Shown: positions 49,901 through 62,207 of the stretch, piece after piece
Layout of the letters: the number at the start of each line of letters is the position of its first letter
Position numbering within the stretch: the stretch's first letter is position 1
Origin: Adineta steineri
Lineage: Eukaryota; Rotifera; Eurotatoria; Adinetida; Adinetidae
Length of the DNA: 64,000 bases
Direction of reading: 5' to 3'
Assembly (NCBI GenBank): GCA_905250115.1
Contig: CAJNOI010000023.1
Coordinates: forward strand, 143,924-207,923
The notes under the pieces: generated by a model
The model's input: only the letters and a program-made list of their open reading frames with translations
Database searches by the model: none
Told to the model about the DNA's origin: nothing
Position numbers and translations under genes: made by a program

Positions 49901-50502
49901 CCAATAGTTTGAACAATTGATTGAAATAAATATTCTTTTATAAGTAAATCAGCATTTTCAACATTAGATATTAAATATTCAATAATTGAAACAAATTTTT
50001 CTAAACAATCAATTTGAACTTGAATTACTAAAATTAAAAGAAAATGAAAAATTTATTTCAAATTTCAAAAATAAAATCTATTTCTTCGAACCAATATCAT
50101 CAGCTAATTTTTTTGTACATGATAAGATTTGATATAAACTTTCAACATCATTTACAAAACGAAGTGCATCTAAGATATATTTAACTGCATTTTTTCTAAA
50201 AAATAAAAAAGAAGATTTTCTATATGTTAAGAAAAGAATATTTTCTAAAATAAAAACCTGTCATTATAATTCGATTGTGACGCATAGAGACGAATAAGAC
50301 GTTGAAATGGTGTTTCACCGCTTTCATCTGAATCATCATCGAGATTTAAATTAATCGAATCTATAGAAAAGAAAACTGATTAATTTCTTCTTTTTTTTGT
50401 TTCTTTTAATTAAATAAAATAAAATAAAGAAAAAAAAAAAGAAAAAATCTATTCGTTACCGTTATTAGTGGTCGAATCAAGAATGTCAACTATGTCTGAC
50501 AT
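46904..50502 (-). CDS. Serine/threonine-protein phosphatase 4 regulatory subunit 1-like
   Basis: Fourteen exons joined by hand: 50460-50502, 50258-50360, 50092-50195, 49885-50027, 49683-49823, 49230-49334, 49099-49164, 48455-48878, 48334-48398, 48093-48278, 47772-48034, 47518-47638, 47181-47457 and 46904-47121, giving 752 aa with correct phase throughout. The protein is almost wholly HEAT repeats (NRIRKASQSALIRLF, PFWGVRKSCAEVIHPLA, WVKTAALRVLGYFI, WKVRRTLAYSLHALAEIL, DVGDYISPLAFTMALDRVSDVRQTA). The acidic Gln/Asp/Asn-rich insert encoded by the long eighth exon and the LLDYYTNLVEQ segment are arranged as in PPP4R1. By family it binds and directs the PP4 catalytic subunit. Donors are mostly GTAAnn; two are weak (GTTCGA at 50091, GTACGT at 49682). 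One intron is 348 nt, the others about 50-70, apart from one of 220 nt (48879-49098). Confidence 0.88.
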
Positions 50503-51834
50503 AGGTGTTATTTGTAAGAACACACTATACTGAAAAAAGGAAATGAACCAACGACGGAACAGAAGAGAAGAAGAACAATATTCGACGGCCATTCTTTAAC
50601 CTTGACCTCATCCTCCTTCATTTTCATATCAGCCAATTAAATTCATCAACTCATTTTCTAAGACTTTTCTTTTTTTTTTGGCTTTATTCCAATTTTATTC
50701 GATTTTTTTTCGACTTTTTTCTTTATATTTAACTTTAGAAAAAAAAATCATTGATATAGATGGGAGTCATTTTACTCATTTAACTAATTTTATCTAAACA
50801 TTTATTCTTTTGATTAATACAAATTTTTATTAAATCACAATCATTTAACTCAAATCAAAAGAAAATATTATTTTAAATAAATATAGTTGATACTGGCGAC
50901 ATCACTTCCGACTAGCAATTCTAACAAGATTTATTTAAGATCTTTCCCTCTTTAAAATTACTATCAGTTTAGCATCACGAAAATAAATACTGATTAAACT
51001 AAAAATACATCACTTTTTTTTGTTTTAATCATGAACAAAAATTGTAGGTTCAATAACTGAAAAAGTGTCTCTCATATAAATATGTTTATATAGGTAATAA
51101 GAGCAAATAGTAATTAAAAAAAAAGAATTTTACAAGGTTCTATATCTTAATATACTCTTACAAAGAAAACGACAATTAAACATCTCTAAATACTATTTCT
51201 CAACAGAAACTAGCAAATATTTTATTTAACGATTTCAGAATTATTAAATGAAATCTTCTTTTGAGTTCAATAGAGTCATATTCATATTTATTTTCACTTT
51301 AAATTTCTTACAGAAAACTATTTGAAATATGAATGTATATAATCCTTCTATCAAATGCTCTTTTATATATACACTAATATGTTTCATATATGTCAATAGA
51401 ACTAAAACTATTCTAAGGACAGATAGAGGAATAGAGTCTTTATTTCATTGGAATTCATCTTCACAAGATCTAATTCTGTTATGATTAAATCTTTTGTATT
51501 TGTATCTATTTTGAACAATGAAAATGTTAATGATTTAATTCATAGATGAATTAAATAAATAAATGTTGTTAATGATGAAAAAATACGATTGATGAGAAAT
51601 AATCATATGAAATCAAGGACACTTTCTTTTTTTCTCTCATATGTTTTCGTTTCTTGATTAGTTTTTTCTTTTTTTCTACATGAAATAATATTGATGATAC
51701 AGTAAGTGATGAGCACGTGTTAACTATATCAGTAGTCTATAGTTTACTTTTTAATATATGTTTAGAAAAAAGTAACTATTGAAATATATTACAAAAATAT
51801 TTGAGCGAGTGAGAATATGATAATATAAGTATAT
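50503..51834. other. Divergent promoter region between PPP4R1-like and GT31 genes
   Basis: 1.3 kb, AT-rich. 50560-50630 is slightly richer in GC and CpG and may be the PPP4R1 5' UTR. No other feature seen. Confidence 0.4.
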
Positions 51835-53657
51835 ATGATTTTAGAATATCTATTCTATTTAATGTATAGAAATGTAATTCATCATTTTCAATTACATAAA
51901 CAACGTAATAGAATATCTGTTGGTATTGGAATAATTCTTTTACTAAGTATTTATTTAACAATAAATTTATTTGAAAAATATTTCAATGAACAAAAATTAT
52001 TATTAAAAACTCGCAGAAAAATTTCTCAATGTCCACCATTATTATCTTCATTCAAAGGATATTTTCGTGTAGATTTTACTAGAAATTTTTCATTAAATTA
52101 TTCATTAATTTGTAAATCAAATGATAAATTACTTATTTATATTCTTTCAACAGCAAAAAATTTTGAAAGACGAAAAATAATTCGTGAAACATGGGCAAAA
52201 AAAAATGTTTATCAACAATTAAATGATATCTGTTTTATTTTTATTGTTGGTCTTTCAACAAATTCTTCTCATAACAATGATATTTATAATGAAGGTTTAT
52301 TGTCTAATGATATAATTCAATTAAATATTGAAGAATCTTATAAAAATGTTGTTTATAAAGAAGTTGGAGCACTTCAATGGTCATTTATTTATGCATCAAA
52401 TATTCCTTATCTATTTAAAACAGATGATGATCTTATTATTGATACATTATTATTAAGTGATACTGTTACCTTCTTAATTAATAATCAAACAGATCATAGT
52501 CTTTATTTACAAAAACAAATTTCGTTACAACCATTTATTCAAGATATGTATCATGTGGATAAATATACATTATTTAAAGGACACGATATGTTAACTATTC
52601 CAACACTGAGAAGAGGAAAATTTCGTATACATGATTTAGCTTGGAATAGCGAGTATTTACCACGTTATTGCAGGTATCAAAATAAGTCATTAAGTAAAGT
52701 TGAGAATATATTATAGATTAAATCTTTTCTAGAAATAAATAATTCTAAAAAATTAGTGAATAGAAATGTTGAAGGTTATATCTTCTAGATAAAATAAGTC
52801 TTATACTTAACATAAGAAAGATTAGATTAGTGTATACTATTGATGAGACATAATTCAAGTTTTAATTAAAATTTTTCTTCTCAATAATCTATTTATAGTT
52901 GTCTACTCAAAAGGATTAGTGTTACATTGATTAAAATCAAATTAAATATTTTATTACAGTTCACATGTTCAAGTAATTTATTTAGTAGTATTAGTCCATG
53001 TCTGATTCGTACAAATGAGTATGATCTTTCTAGTTAAATACATGCATTTTTCAAGAATATATCATTTTCCATTATTGACAAAGATTGAAATTTGTATAGG
53101 AATGATTTAATTAAATAATGTATTGATGTTTATATGAAATTTTAGATAGTTATTGAAAATAAACAATTGAGAGTAATATATCTCTACTAGTTTTTATTTT
53201 CAATGAATCCTATCATCTAGAGTATTGACTATTTAAAAATAAAATATTTTATTGAATTTCAGTGGATTTGGATTTCTGTATTCATCATTTATTCGTGATC
53301 GTCTTTATCGAGCATCACTTTGTTATGGTAAATATTTTTATTTTGATTTAATAGAAATAAGAACAAAGAAAAAGTTTTTATAAAATTTTAGCAAATGAAT
53401 ATGTTCCATTAGTTGGTGATGTATTTTTATCTGGTTTTCTTGCTGGTACAGCATCTGTTCGTTGTAGTGGATGGTTATTAAAGAATGCTCAACCTGAATC
53501 TGATTGTCCAATTATTTTTCATAATAATCCTCAATTACTTGTTTGTTCAACACCATTACATAGAGGAAAACAAATTTATTCAGATTTTTACTCAGCATGG
53601 AAAATTATTGTTAAACGACATTCAGTTTATTCAAATGAATCTAGTCGAGATAGTTAA
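51835..53657 (+). CDS. GT31 family (beta-1,3-galactosyltransferase-like) type II membrane enzyme
   Basis: Exons 51835-52673, 53263-53327 and 53392-53657 give 389 aa; the first intron is unusually long here (589 nt). A single membrane anchor at residues 29-46 after a basic cytosolic tail makes it type II, so Golgi-resident. GT31 hallmarks: ERRKIIRETW at 111-120, the EEVGALQW-like KEVGALQWSF, the metal-binding DDD in FKTDDD (197-199), YCSGFGFLYS across the first splice junction, and then PLVGDVFLSG where most relatives have a Glu-Asp-Val pair. The Glu to Gly change in that motif is worth noting, since this acidic residue is usually catalytic. It transfers a hexose in beta-1,3 linkage; donor and acceptor unknown. 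Confidence 0.85.
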
Positions 53658-54249
53658 ATTATGTTTTATGTTCAAGTGTATTTATTACTTCTTGATAATA
53701 AGGATTAAATACTGGATATGAATATCCTAAATCAATTCTTTTTTCTAATCTTAAATTAATTTCAACTATACTAACAATTATATACATTAGTGAAAAATCC
53801 TTCAATCGATCAGATAAAAGAGTAAACATGTATATAACGAAAAGAAATTAAGATTGAAATAATTAATATTTATATTGTTGAATAGATTAACAATGGTATT
53901 TCTTCATTGATAATTAAAATGTATTTTTTCCTCTATTATAACAAACTAGACAAGCAGTAATATTTAGCCTTTAGTGTGATTATTATCGTTATGAAAATAG
54001 TTTGAACTAGTGAATAAGAGAGAATAATATTATTTATTAAAAATTTGAATAATATTCTTAAAAAAAAAACTTTTAGCACAAAGCATAAAGTAAGAAAATT
54101 GATGAGAATGATTGAAGGATATGTGAAATTCTATTTTAAAAAAACATTAACATTAAGAATAAATTTAAAAAAGACCTTTTTTTGTTGATTTACTAAAATA
54201 AAAAGAAAAGCATATTTGGTTTTTGTTATAAAATAAAAATGAATAAAAT
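53658..54249. other. Convergent 3' flanks; no gene seen
   Basis: AT-rich sequence between two convergent genes, probably holding both polyadenylation regions. No specific element beyond AATAAA-like strings. Confidence 0.5.
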
Positions 54250-56373
54250 TTACGATATAGTAGAATGTTGATCATTATATCCTGATTTATTTGTATTTTC
54301 TTCCCATTGCCGACGATTTCGTTCAAATTCTTGGCGTTTTAGTTCAAATCTTTGTTCTTCTTGTTGAATATTTAATTGATATGTTTCCTGAGTTTTTAAA
54401 AGCTTTAAAAACAAAAAATAAGATTTCAATGATTAAAAAAAGGAAAGGAAATATTTTACATTTTGTTTATTTTCTTCAAGTTTTTGTAATTTTTCTTCCA
54501 CTTTGGATTGATATACATTTTCCATATCTCGTGACATTTTCTCTAATCTTGCTTCAGTTTCTACTCTTTCATCTTCTATTTGTGATAATAAATTTCTATA
54601 AAAAAGAAAATAAAAATCGATTTAAAAAAAAGAAAAAAAGCAAACTTATTAATCGATGGTGTTTGTAATGTTTTCCCATTTTTTGAATCATTCATATTAA
54701 AAGAACTTAATTTTTTATAACGATAATTTTCATAATGATTATTATGTGTTACATCACGTAAATCATTTAAATTTGTTTTTATAATCATACTTCGTAATGC
54801 AATAAAATCACTATGAGCTTCATCTTCAACTAGAAAATAAAATCAAAGATAAAAGATAAGACTTAATTAATTAGAAAATAATTGTACCATCAACAGTTCC
54901 CCAAGTATATTGTCTAACTCTGGCACGTTTTGTTCCACGTTCTAAAACAAAATTACTTCCAACAACAGCAAATGGAACTTTATCTTTATAAGTTTTTGTT
55001 ATTTTATTTTCATCATTATTATCTGGAAATTCATAAAGTTTGATTTTTTCATTAATTATATCTTGCATTATTGATTTTTTAAATAAACGTAATTCATCTG
55101 ATGTTAATGTATCAGCTTTAGCTATAACAGGAATTATATTAACACGATCATGAAGACGTTTCATAAATTCAATATCCAATGATTGAAGACTAAATTGAAA
55201 TTTTATTCATTTTTCTTGTTTTTAAATAAAATAAATGAAACAAACCTATGACCAGTTGGTGCAATAAAATAAAGACAAGTATGAATTCTATTATCTATAA
55301 TATGTGCTTTTCTAACAACTCGTGATTCAGCATTTAAATATTCTTCATATTTTGAATCAATATAATCAATAATTGGTTGCCAACTAAAAATTTAAAAGAA
55401 AGAAAATTGAAAATTGAAAAAAGAAAATAGAAATTAGAAACCAATTTGAATTATCAACCGAATCTCCAAAGCCAGGTGTATCAACAATTGTTAATCGTAA
55501 TTGAACACCTTTTTCTTTTAAAATAATTGATGATGAATCAATTGATATTGTTTTCTTTTTTCTATGAATTGTTGATGGAAAATCTTGTCCATAAAGTTCT
55601 GTTTGAAATAATGTATTAATAAATGTTGATTTTCCTAAACCAGATTGACCTATTGTGATTTATTTAAATAAAATAATTTAATAGAGAGAAGAAGTTTAAA
55701 CTAACCAACAACCATTAAATTAAATTCAAAACCTTTTTTAATTGATCTTCGATGAACTTGATCAGGTAATGAAACAAAACCAACATTTGAACTTATTTCT
55801 CGTATTCGTGGTGCTGTTTGTTGATGTTCTTTACTTGTTGGATTTGATTCCGATTCTCGACGATTTAAAATTGATTTTGATATGGAAGAATTATTATTAT
55901 TTGAATAAATTGATGGACGATAATCAGTATACGTTGGTGTTGGTGTTGGTGTTGGTGTTGTTGTTGTTGGTGCTAAACTTTGAAGAAGTGGAGATTGATG
56001 AAGATCATCAACAGTTATACGATGTGGAAGACTTTTTGTATTTGATAATGGTGTTGGATGATGAGCTGAGGAAAATGTAGAGGATGGGTGTGGTGGTGGT
56101 GGTGGTGGTGGAGGAGGTGGAATTGGTGGTGGACTATCAACTGTTGTAATATCATTTCTCGTTCCAATTGAATTTGATGTTGAACGAAGATATGGATCAG
56201 CACGACGCTAAAATTTATTTGATTTTAATTAATATTATTTTCGATAAAAAAATAAATAAATGAAAACTAAAGATAAAATCTACCTTCGATCTCCATTTAA
56301 TATAATTTTCTAAAGCTTCTTGAAATAAAACAGAATCGGGAACGACATTTTTCTCATGTCCACCAATAAACAT
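54250..56373 (-). CDS. Septin (SEPT7/peanut-like) with Pro-rich N-terminus
   Basis: Eight exons: 56284-56373, 55706-56207, 55442-55649, 55246-55383, 54888-55189, 54646-54829, 54460-54595 and 54250-54402, giving 570 aa. GTPase motifs: P-loop GQSGLGKST at 198-206, DTPGFGD at 254-260 and AKAD at 336-339. Septin-specific blocks include [26 protein letters not shown] and [14 protein letters not shown]. The last two exons encode a coiled coil rich in Glu, Gln, Lys and Arg. [11 protein letters not shown] before it resembles the SEPT7 group. Before the GTPase domain lie about 165 residues with a ten-proline run and Ser/Thr-rich sequence, longer than usual. Septins form GTP-binding hetero-oligomeric filaments at membranes and the cytokinetic furrow. 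Two more upstream first exons appear to feed the same exon 2 (listed separately). Confidence 0.93.
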
Positions 56374-57457
56374 TTTCTCGATTCAGTTTTTAAATCAAAA
56401 CTTTTTTAAATTCAATAAAAAAAAAGGCTTTTTTTTGTTTACTTTTCTTTCATTCGATATTATTAATCTTATCTATTCTAATAGAACATTCATAGAACGT
56501 CAAATAATTTACGTGATCACAAATTTTTTTCTCCTTGAAAGAATGAAAAATTGAGATTATTTGGAAGTAAAACTAGACAAAAAATACGTACATTTATATG
56601 ATTAATCATTGATATTTCTGATGTGAATTACTTTTCTTTTTTACTGATCAATAGAACTAATCACTCGTTAGATATTTCTACCGATCGATCGATTGACTGA
56701 CCGTTTCGGTTCATAGACAAATGAACAACTGTTTTATCAATCAATCAAAAATTAAAACAAATTTTTTTCTTTTTTTATGAAAAGATTAAATGATATTAAT
56801 TGGAATTGTAATGAACTTTAACTGAAAAATAGTTTAGAATATTGCGAAAGATCATAGAAGAAGATGCGAAGATTATCATTGAAAATTTGATGATGTAATT
56901 GTTATTTTATTGATAATGAAAAGATTAGAATAGAAAAAAAAGACCTATTCATCTAAACAACAAAAAGATTAGAGTAAAACTCCTCCTCCTCCTACTACTA
57001 TATTAATACTTTCCTTCAATCTATTTTAATATGAACTATTACACATATCATACGAAAGATTATTTTTAATAAATAAATGAAGATATTCATCTTATGAATA
57101 ATAATTATATTCTTTGTTTTTGAAATCAAATCAAAATCTAATTTAAATATGTATCTGATGTATTGATTATTATCAAGTAGTTTTTCTAAATAAGTAAGTT
57201 AAATTTGAAGAAGAAAAAACAGAATAAGAAGAATAATAATAATAACTTCTAGTCATTGATTAAGTAAAGAAAAGACAAGTGTTATTGAACATGTCATGTA
57301 AGAAAAAAAAAATCCTTTTTTCATAAATCTGACGCGAGTATAGAATTTTATTCTATTTTAATATACAATTTGTTAATCGAAACAATTATCCTTGAGATTG
57401 ATTGAATCAAAAAGAAAAAAGAAAAAAGAAAAAGAAAAGAAATATTGATATCAATAC

Positions 57458-57505
57458 CTGTTGTCGTATGGTAGTCATTTTTGTTTGTGGTATACGTAAC
57501 GCCAT
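57458..57505 (-). CDS. Probable alternative first exon of the septin gene (A)
   Basis: ATG 57505 opens 16 codons (MALRIPQTKMTTIRQQ) ending at a GT donor (GTATTG) in phase 0, the phase needed by the septin exon beginning at 56207. An in-frame stop precedes the ATG by four codons. No other downstream minus-strand exon is available before the septin. It would give a form with a short basic N-terminus. Support is positional and phase-based only. Confidence 0.45.
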
Positions 57506-58002
57506 GAATGATGTTCAACAAGAAATGTCTCTCACCTAGAGAAATGTCAAGAGGAAAAGAGACGCACTTTCTTCTTTCTTTTTTTTCTCTTTATAATTCT
57601 TTTATAAAATAGTAACGATAGTCCGTGATGTAATTTCTATGTGTATGAAGGTTATCACAATCGTCAGAAATAAAAAAAAAAAAAAAAAAAGAAATCGAAT
57701 TTGATACACTTTACAAATCAATCTATGAAAAGAAGGTTAAAAAAAAGAAAATAGAAATGACGAAAGAATCTATTTCAATTTATCAATAAACCACCAACGA
57801 ACGAACGAACGAATAAAAAAAGAATGAAGATCATCTCTCAATCTTTTATTGATTTATTCTTTTTCATTTCTATTTGATTTTCAACACACGTATTTAACAA
57901 AATACCATCATGCTTCAATAAAAATAACACATTTCATTTCATAGATCACAACAAATTCGATTATTCTTCTCATGTATTTTGTTAAAAACAACACTAACTT
58001 AC

Positions 58003-58263
58003 ATATGTCATATTCACATTTGTTTGTTGATCTGATAAAATATGATTAATTTGTTTAAGAGCTGAAAGTGGATGAGTAAAATCTGATTTTGATAAATTTT
58101 TATATTTATTCATAACTGTTGATTCATAACGAGATGTTGATGTTGAAAATGATGATGAACTAAGAGGATTTGTTATTAGAATATTATTTTTTCCATTTAT
58201 ATCATAAGAATTTGTTGTTATCGTTGATTTTAATGATTGATCATAAGGTAAAATTGATGACAT
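58003..58263 (-). CDS. Probable alternative first exon of the septin gene (B)
   Basis: ATG 58263 opens 87 codons ending with NMTY at a consensus donor GTAAGT in phase 0, again compatible with the septin exon at 56207. The peptide is Ser/Thr/Asn-rich with basic patches (NKYKNLSKSDF) and no known domain, much like the variable N-termini of septins and other cytoskeletal proteins. It could instead be the first exon of a separate gene, but no further exon is visible before the septin exons. Confidence 0.5.
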
Positions 58264-61200
58264 TATCTAAACAAAAAAAAAAGATTTATCAATGTTAATA
58301 TTCTATTGTTTAGTTTCATATCATTCAAAATAATATATGAATTTTCTTCTTCTTCTTTCTGCCTCTAGTGAATAGTGAATAGTGAATAAAAGATTAGTTG
58401 ACATCGTCTTCTCAATTCTACGATTATATAACATCTATTCATATTTTATCACTAACAAAAATTATTAAATTAGATACAAAAACTTTCTTCTCTCTTTCTC
58501 TTTCTTCTTCATACTAATAGAAAATGTGTCAAGGTCAATGAACGTTTATTATCTTTACTTAATAAGAAGAACAAGATAAAAAATATGAACTCTTGTTTGT
58601 TCATTCATTCAATACAGAAAAGATCTTCTCAATGACATTCATATTATATTTTTCTCTATTTTCTTTTCTTCAACCATATCGGAAACAAAAATGAATCTTT
58701 CTCATATTATAAAAGAAAAGTATCATAATGAAAATATATAGAAGATTTTAAGTGACACATAGAAATCTATTAAACAATAAGAATAAGAATAATATTTATA
58801 TTTTTTTATTAAAAATATATTTGAAAAAGCAAACAAACAAAGTATGGATATCTTATTGATAAGTTATGTTTAGGTGAAATAAATAAATTTATTAATATGA
58901 TCAAAAAAAGAAAACCTATATATATATGTACTCACTTCAAGTTTATCATAGAGAATAAACTTTAACTTATTAGGATTAAAAGAAAAAAAAGGAAGAAAAG
59001 CGTTGACGATTTTGTTTATATACCTAAAGCATTGTTGAAAGAATTGATTTACAAATGAATATTTTTATTCTTTCTAAACAATAAGAAGTCTATTTGATCA
59101 CTAAGAGTACCTTAAGATAAAACAAACCTCATTCACTCATTTATACTATAGTGAGCAACAATAACATCTCTTTCTCTTTCTCTTTCTTTCTTTTCGATAT
59201 AGATTTGATAAACACATAAATGCTTCCGTATAACAAAAAAAGAAAAAATAATAGAGAGAGGTCAAAGAACAGATGGATTTATAATTAATAACAAAATCTG
59301 TTCAATAATATCCATTTTTATGTTCAACAAGATTTTATCAGAAAAATAATCACAAAACATAATTAACAAAAACACATGTGTTCATCAAATTAATCAATCG
59401 ATCATATTCAATAGAAATGACTAGTTTTATTTAATTAAATAGATGAATAATAATAATAATAATCTTACAAAATATGATTAGTTATATTTTCATTCAAATT
59501 TCAATATTCATTTTATCATAGATAATATTATCAGGAATTATTCTTTAATCATATATTAAATATGGAAAAAACGAGAATTTTTTATTTCTATTGAAAAATA
59601 TTCGAAATTAGTTATTGATTGATCAAAGTTGAATTTTTCTAAAACTAATTTTATTTGTAAGATTCAAAAAACAAATATAAAGAAATAACTTTGCTATCTT
59701 GATGAATTGTTCTAGAAGAAAATTTATATTAAAATGATTAATTTATCCAACTATTAATCATTTTCTTTAGCTAAGATAGTTGACAATTGAAAATATCTAA
59801 GTAAACATAGAATTAAATAGAATATTACTATCGAATAAGAGAAGTTATATTTTAATATAAATGCTTAAACTTATTATTTGAGAATTTTTATTTTCCTAAA
59901 AATTCAGTTGAATATCGATAGATTTTTTCTTAGAATTATATTTACTTTTCTCGAAATAAAAAACGAAAATATTGAAAAAAAAAGTAAATTATATGAAATA
60001 CATGTTATTTTCATATACTCATTAATAACTTTCACTGATCAATATTCTCCAATAAGTAAACAATACAATGGATTTCAAAGAAATTTTCTGTTCAACTAAC
60101 TTGCACATTTAAGTAAAGAGTTTTCACTGAAATCAGATTCTTTAGTAGTGAATTTCAAGAAAAAACAAACTTGTTTTGAAGATTATCAAATGAAATATAT
60201 GTTAAAAGAAAATTAATATACATTCAGTTCAACAGGTTTATATTCATTGAGAATATCTAAACCAAAAATAATCATTTCCTTTTACAAATAATCAAGAAAG
60301 AATTGTTCGAAATATCATATAAGATAATATGTATGATTTTGCTTAGGTACAATAAAAAGAGATTATTCGATGCAATACTATTTATTTTTATTGTTTATTA
60401 TTCGAGTATTTGTCAAAATTTAACCTAGAATATAAACGGCATACAAATTTTCTTATGCATGTGTCCTGTTATGTATTGTAATTGTGATAAATGAAAAAGA
60501 TTTTATTTCATTGAATTTATTGTGTCATTATAGATTAACATATTATAAGAAGAGAAAAACAATGGAAATATAGTAAAAGTAGAGATTTTTTAAAATTTTT
60601 CGATATGATTTAGTGTTTAGACAATAGTTAAGAATTGTAAACGAAAATAAATATAAAGAAAGAAAAAAAAACTACACGAAAGAGATAGAAAAATAGATAA
60701 GCACCTCTAGATAATTGTGACATTGTTGTTGAAGATATTGATTTTTAATATTTTGTTTTTCAAGCTAATTGCATGCTCATTTGACAATACATTGACATTG
60801 TTACAAACATTTCGTTTATGTATAAACAATTAGACTCCTCCATATGATCATTAGTATTTTTTATTCTTTTACTTTCATCTAATTTCTCGATATTTGTCTA
60901 ATGAGAAAAGTGATAGTAGTTGCTAAGGTGTTGGTTAAATGTTGAACTGCTGAGTAGATGCCAAGGTACTGTTGACACCTCATCCACACTTTGCCCTCTG
61001 TGATGCATTGTGAAAGAATCTAATTTGAACTATAATAGTATTTGTTTTCTTGAAGTTGATTAAAATATCATAATCTTAATCAGACTAATACTATGGATCT
61101 AAATGAATTTTTTAATAGAAATTAATTGAATGAAATTGACATTGTCGATGGTCTGTTTTTGTATACTCAAAAAGTGAGTACACTTCTAGAATCGGTTAGT

Positions 61201-62207
61201 GTGTCCGGCCGGTCGTATACACGATAACGTTTGAAAGAATAGTCCGGCTGAACTGAAATTTTGTACACAATTTAGACTCATAAAGATCTCAGTCGAGTTC
61301 GAAGTTGAGCCTAATTGGACGAGCCATTCCCGAGTTACTGAAAAAATACTGATATTTCCCTATGATTTCCATATATACACTTTTTGCAGTACACATAACT
61401 CTCGGATACAATCCGAAGTTTCCACATTTATTTTTCTTCATAGAATCTCTAACTCAAGCATTTATATCCATTCATCAATAATTCAATCCATTGAAAAACT
61501 CTTTTTTTGCTTCTCAAATTATTTCAAATAATTAGTTCGCTTTCTTTTTACCATATTTTTCATTTCATATTATTCTAGCTTTCTTTTTCTTTTGTTTTAA
61601 TTGCAATTTTAATAAATATATTTAATCATCATTGATTCTCTATCTTAATGTTTTTCACTTTGTATCTATTTACCACCTGATCTTCTATCATCTTATTAAA
61701 AGAGTAAACGTAGATATGTCTAGATATCTAGAAGAAAAAAAAATATAAAAGAAAGCTTTTACAAACAACGAAAAAAAAATGATAACGACGAATACATTTA
61801 CGAGGAGATCATAACATCCCTTTTTAATATTTGGTCAAATTTTGGAAGAATTAACAATGTACATTAAAAAAGAAACAGATAATGTAATGGTTCACATCAC
61901 GACAACCGTGTGCAAATATATGTTTTCAAGAAAATATCTGAAACAAGAAAATACAAAGAAAAAAATGACGAGATAATCTCTTCATTGATTTGATTGTTAA
62001 AAGAATGTGAAGTTCATTAAGATAAGTTGAGTTTAGTGAATGAAGATTAGTCGAGAATATTCCAGCCTATATCGATACTCTCAACAAAAAACAATTCTAT
62101 GTAAAAGTGTTACTTCTCTTTTAGTTATCAGTTGTAGATTGACTGATTGATTAATTCTTATGCGTCAGTGTAAAGTTCACTGATATAAAGATATTTATTT
62201 ATTAATA
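58264..62207. other. Long intergenic region; one possible mobile element
   Basis: Mostly AT-rich with TTTCTC and AATAAT microsatellites. The frame at 59878-60099 has no domain. The notable part is the GC-richer 61141-61420 segment listed separately. 60900-61010 is mildly GC-rich without coding. Confidence 0.5.
61161..61394. mobile_element. Possible MITE-like element, 234 bp with imperfect terminal inverted repeats
   Basis: The left end GTATACTCAAAAAGTGAG (from 61161) and the inverted right end GTGTACTGCAAAAAGTGTAT (reading back from 61394) match over about 20 positions, with one gap and a few mismatches. The interior is much richer in GC than the flanks and contains palindromic CCGGCCGG. There is no open frame for a transposase. 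No clear target-site duplication is seen, so the call is tentative. Confidence 0.45.

Noticed and set aside
56015-56203. His-rich minus-strand frame
   Set aside because: It is the shadow of the poly-proline codons of the septin exon 2 in another frame.
60710-60760. Possible further septin first exon (ATG then a GTGCTT donor)
   Set aside because: The donor is poor and the phase does not fit the septin exon at 56207.
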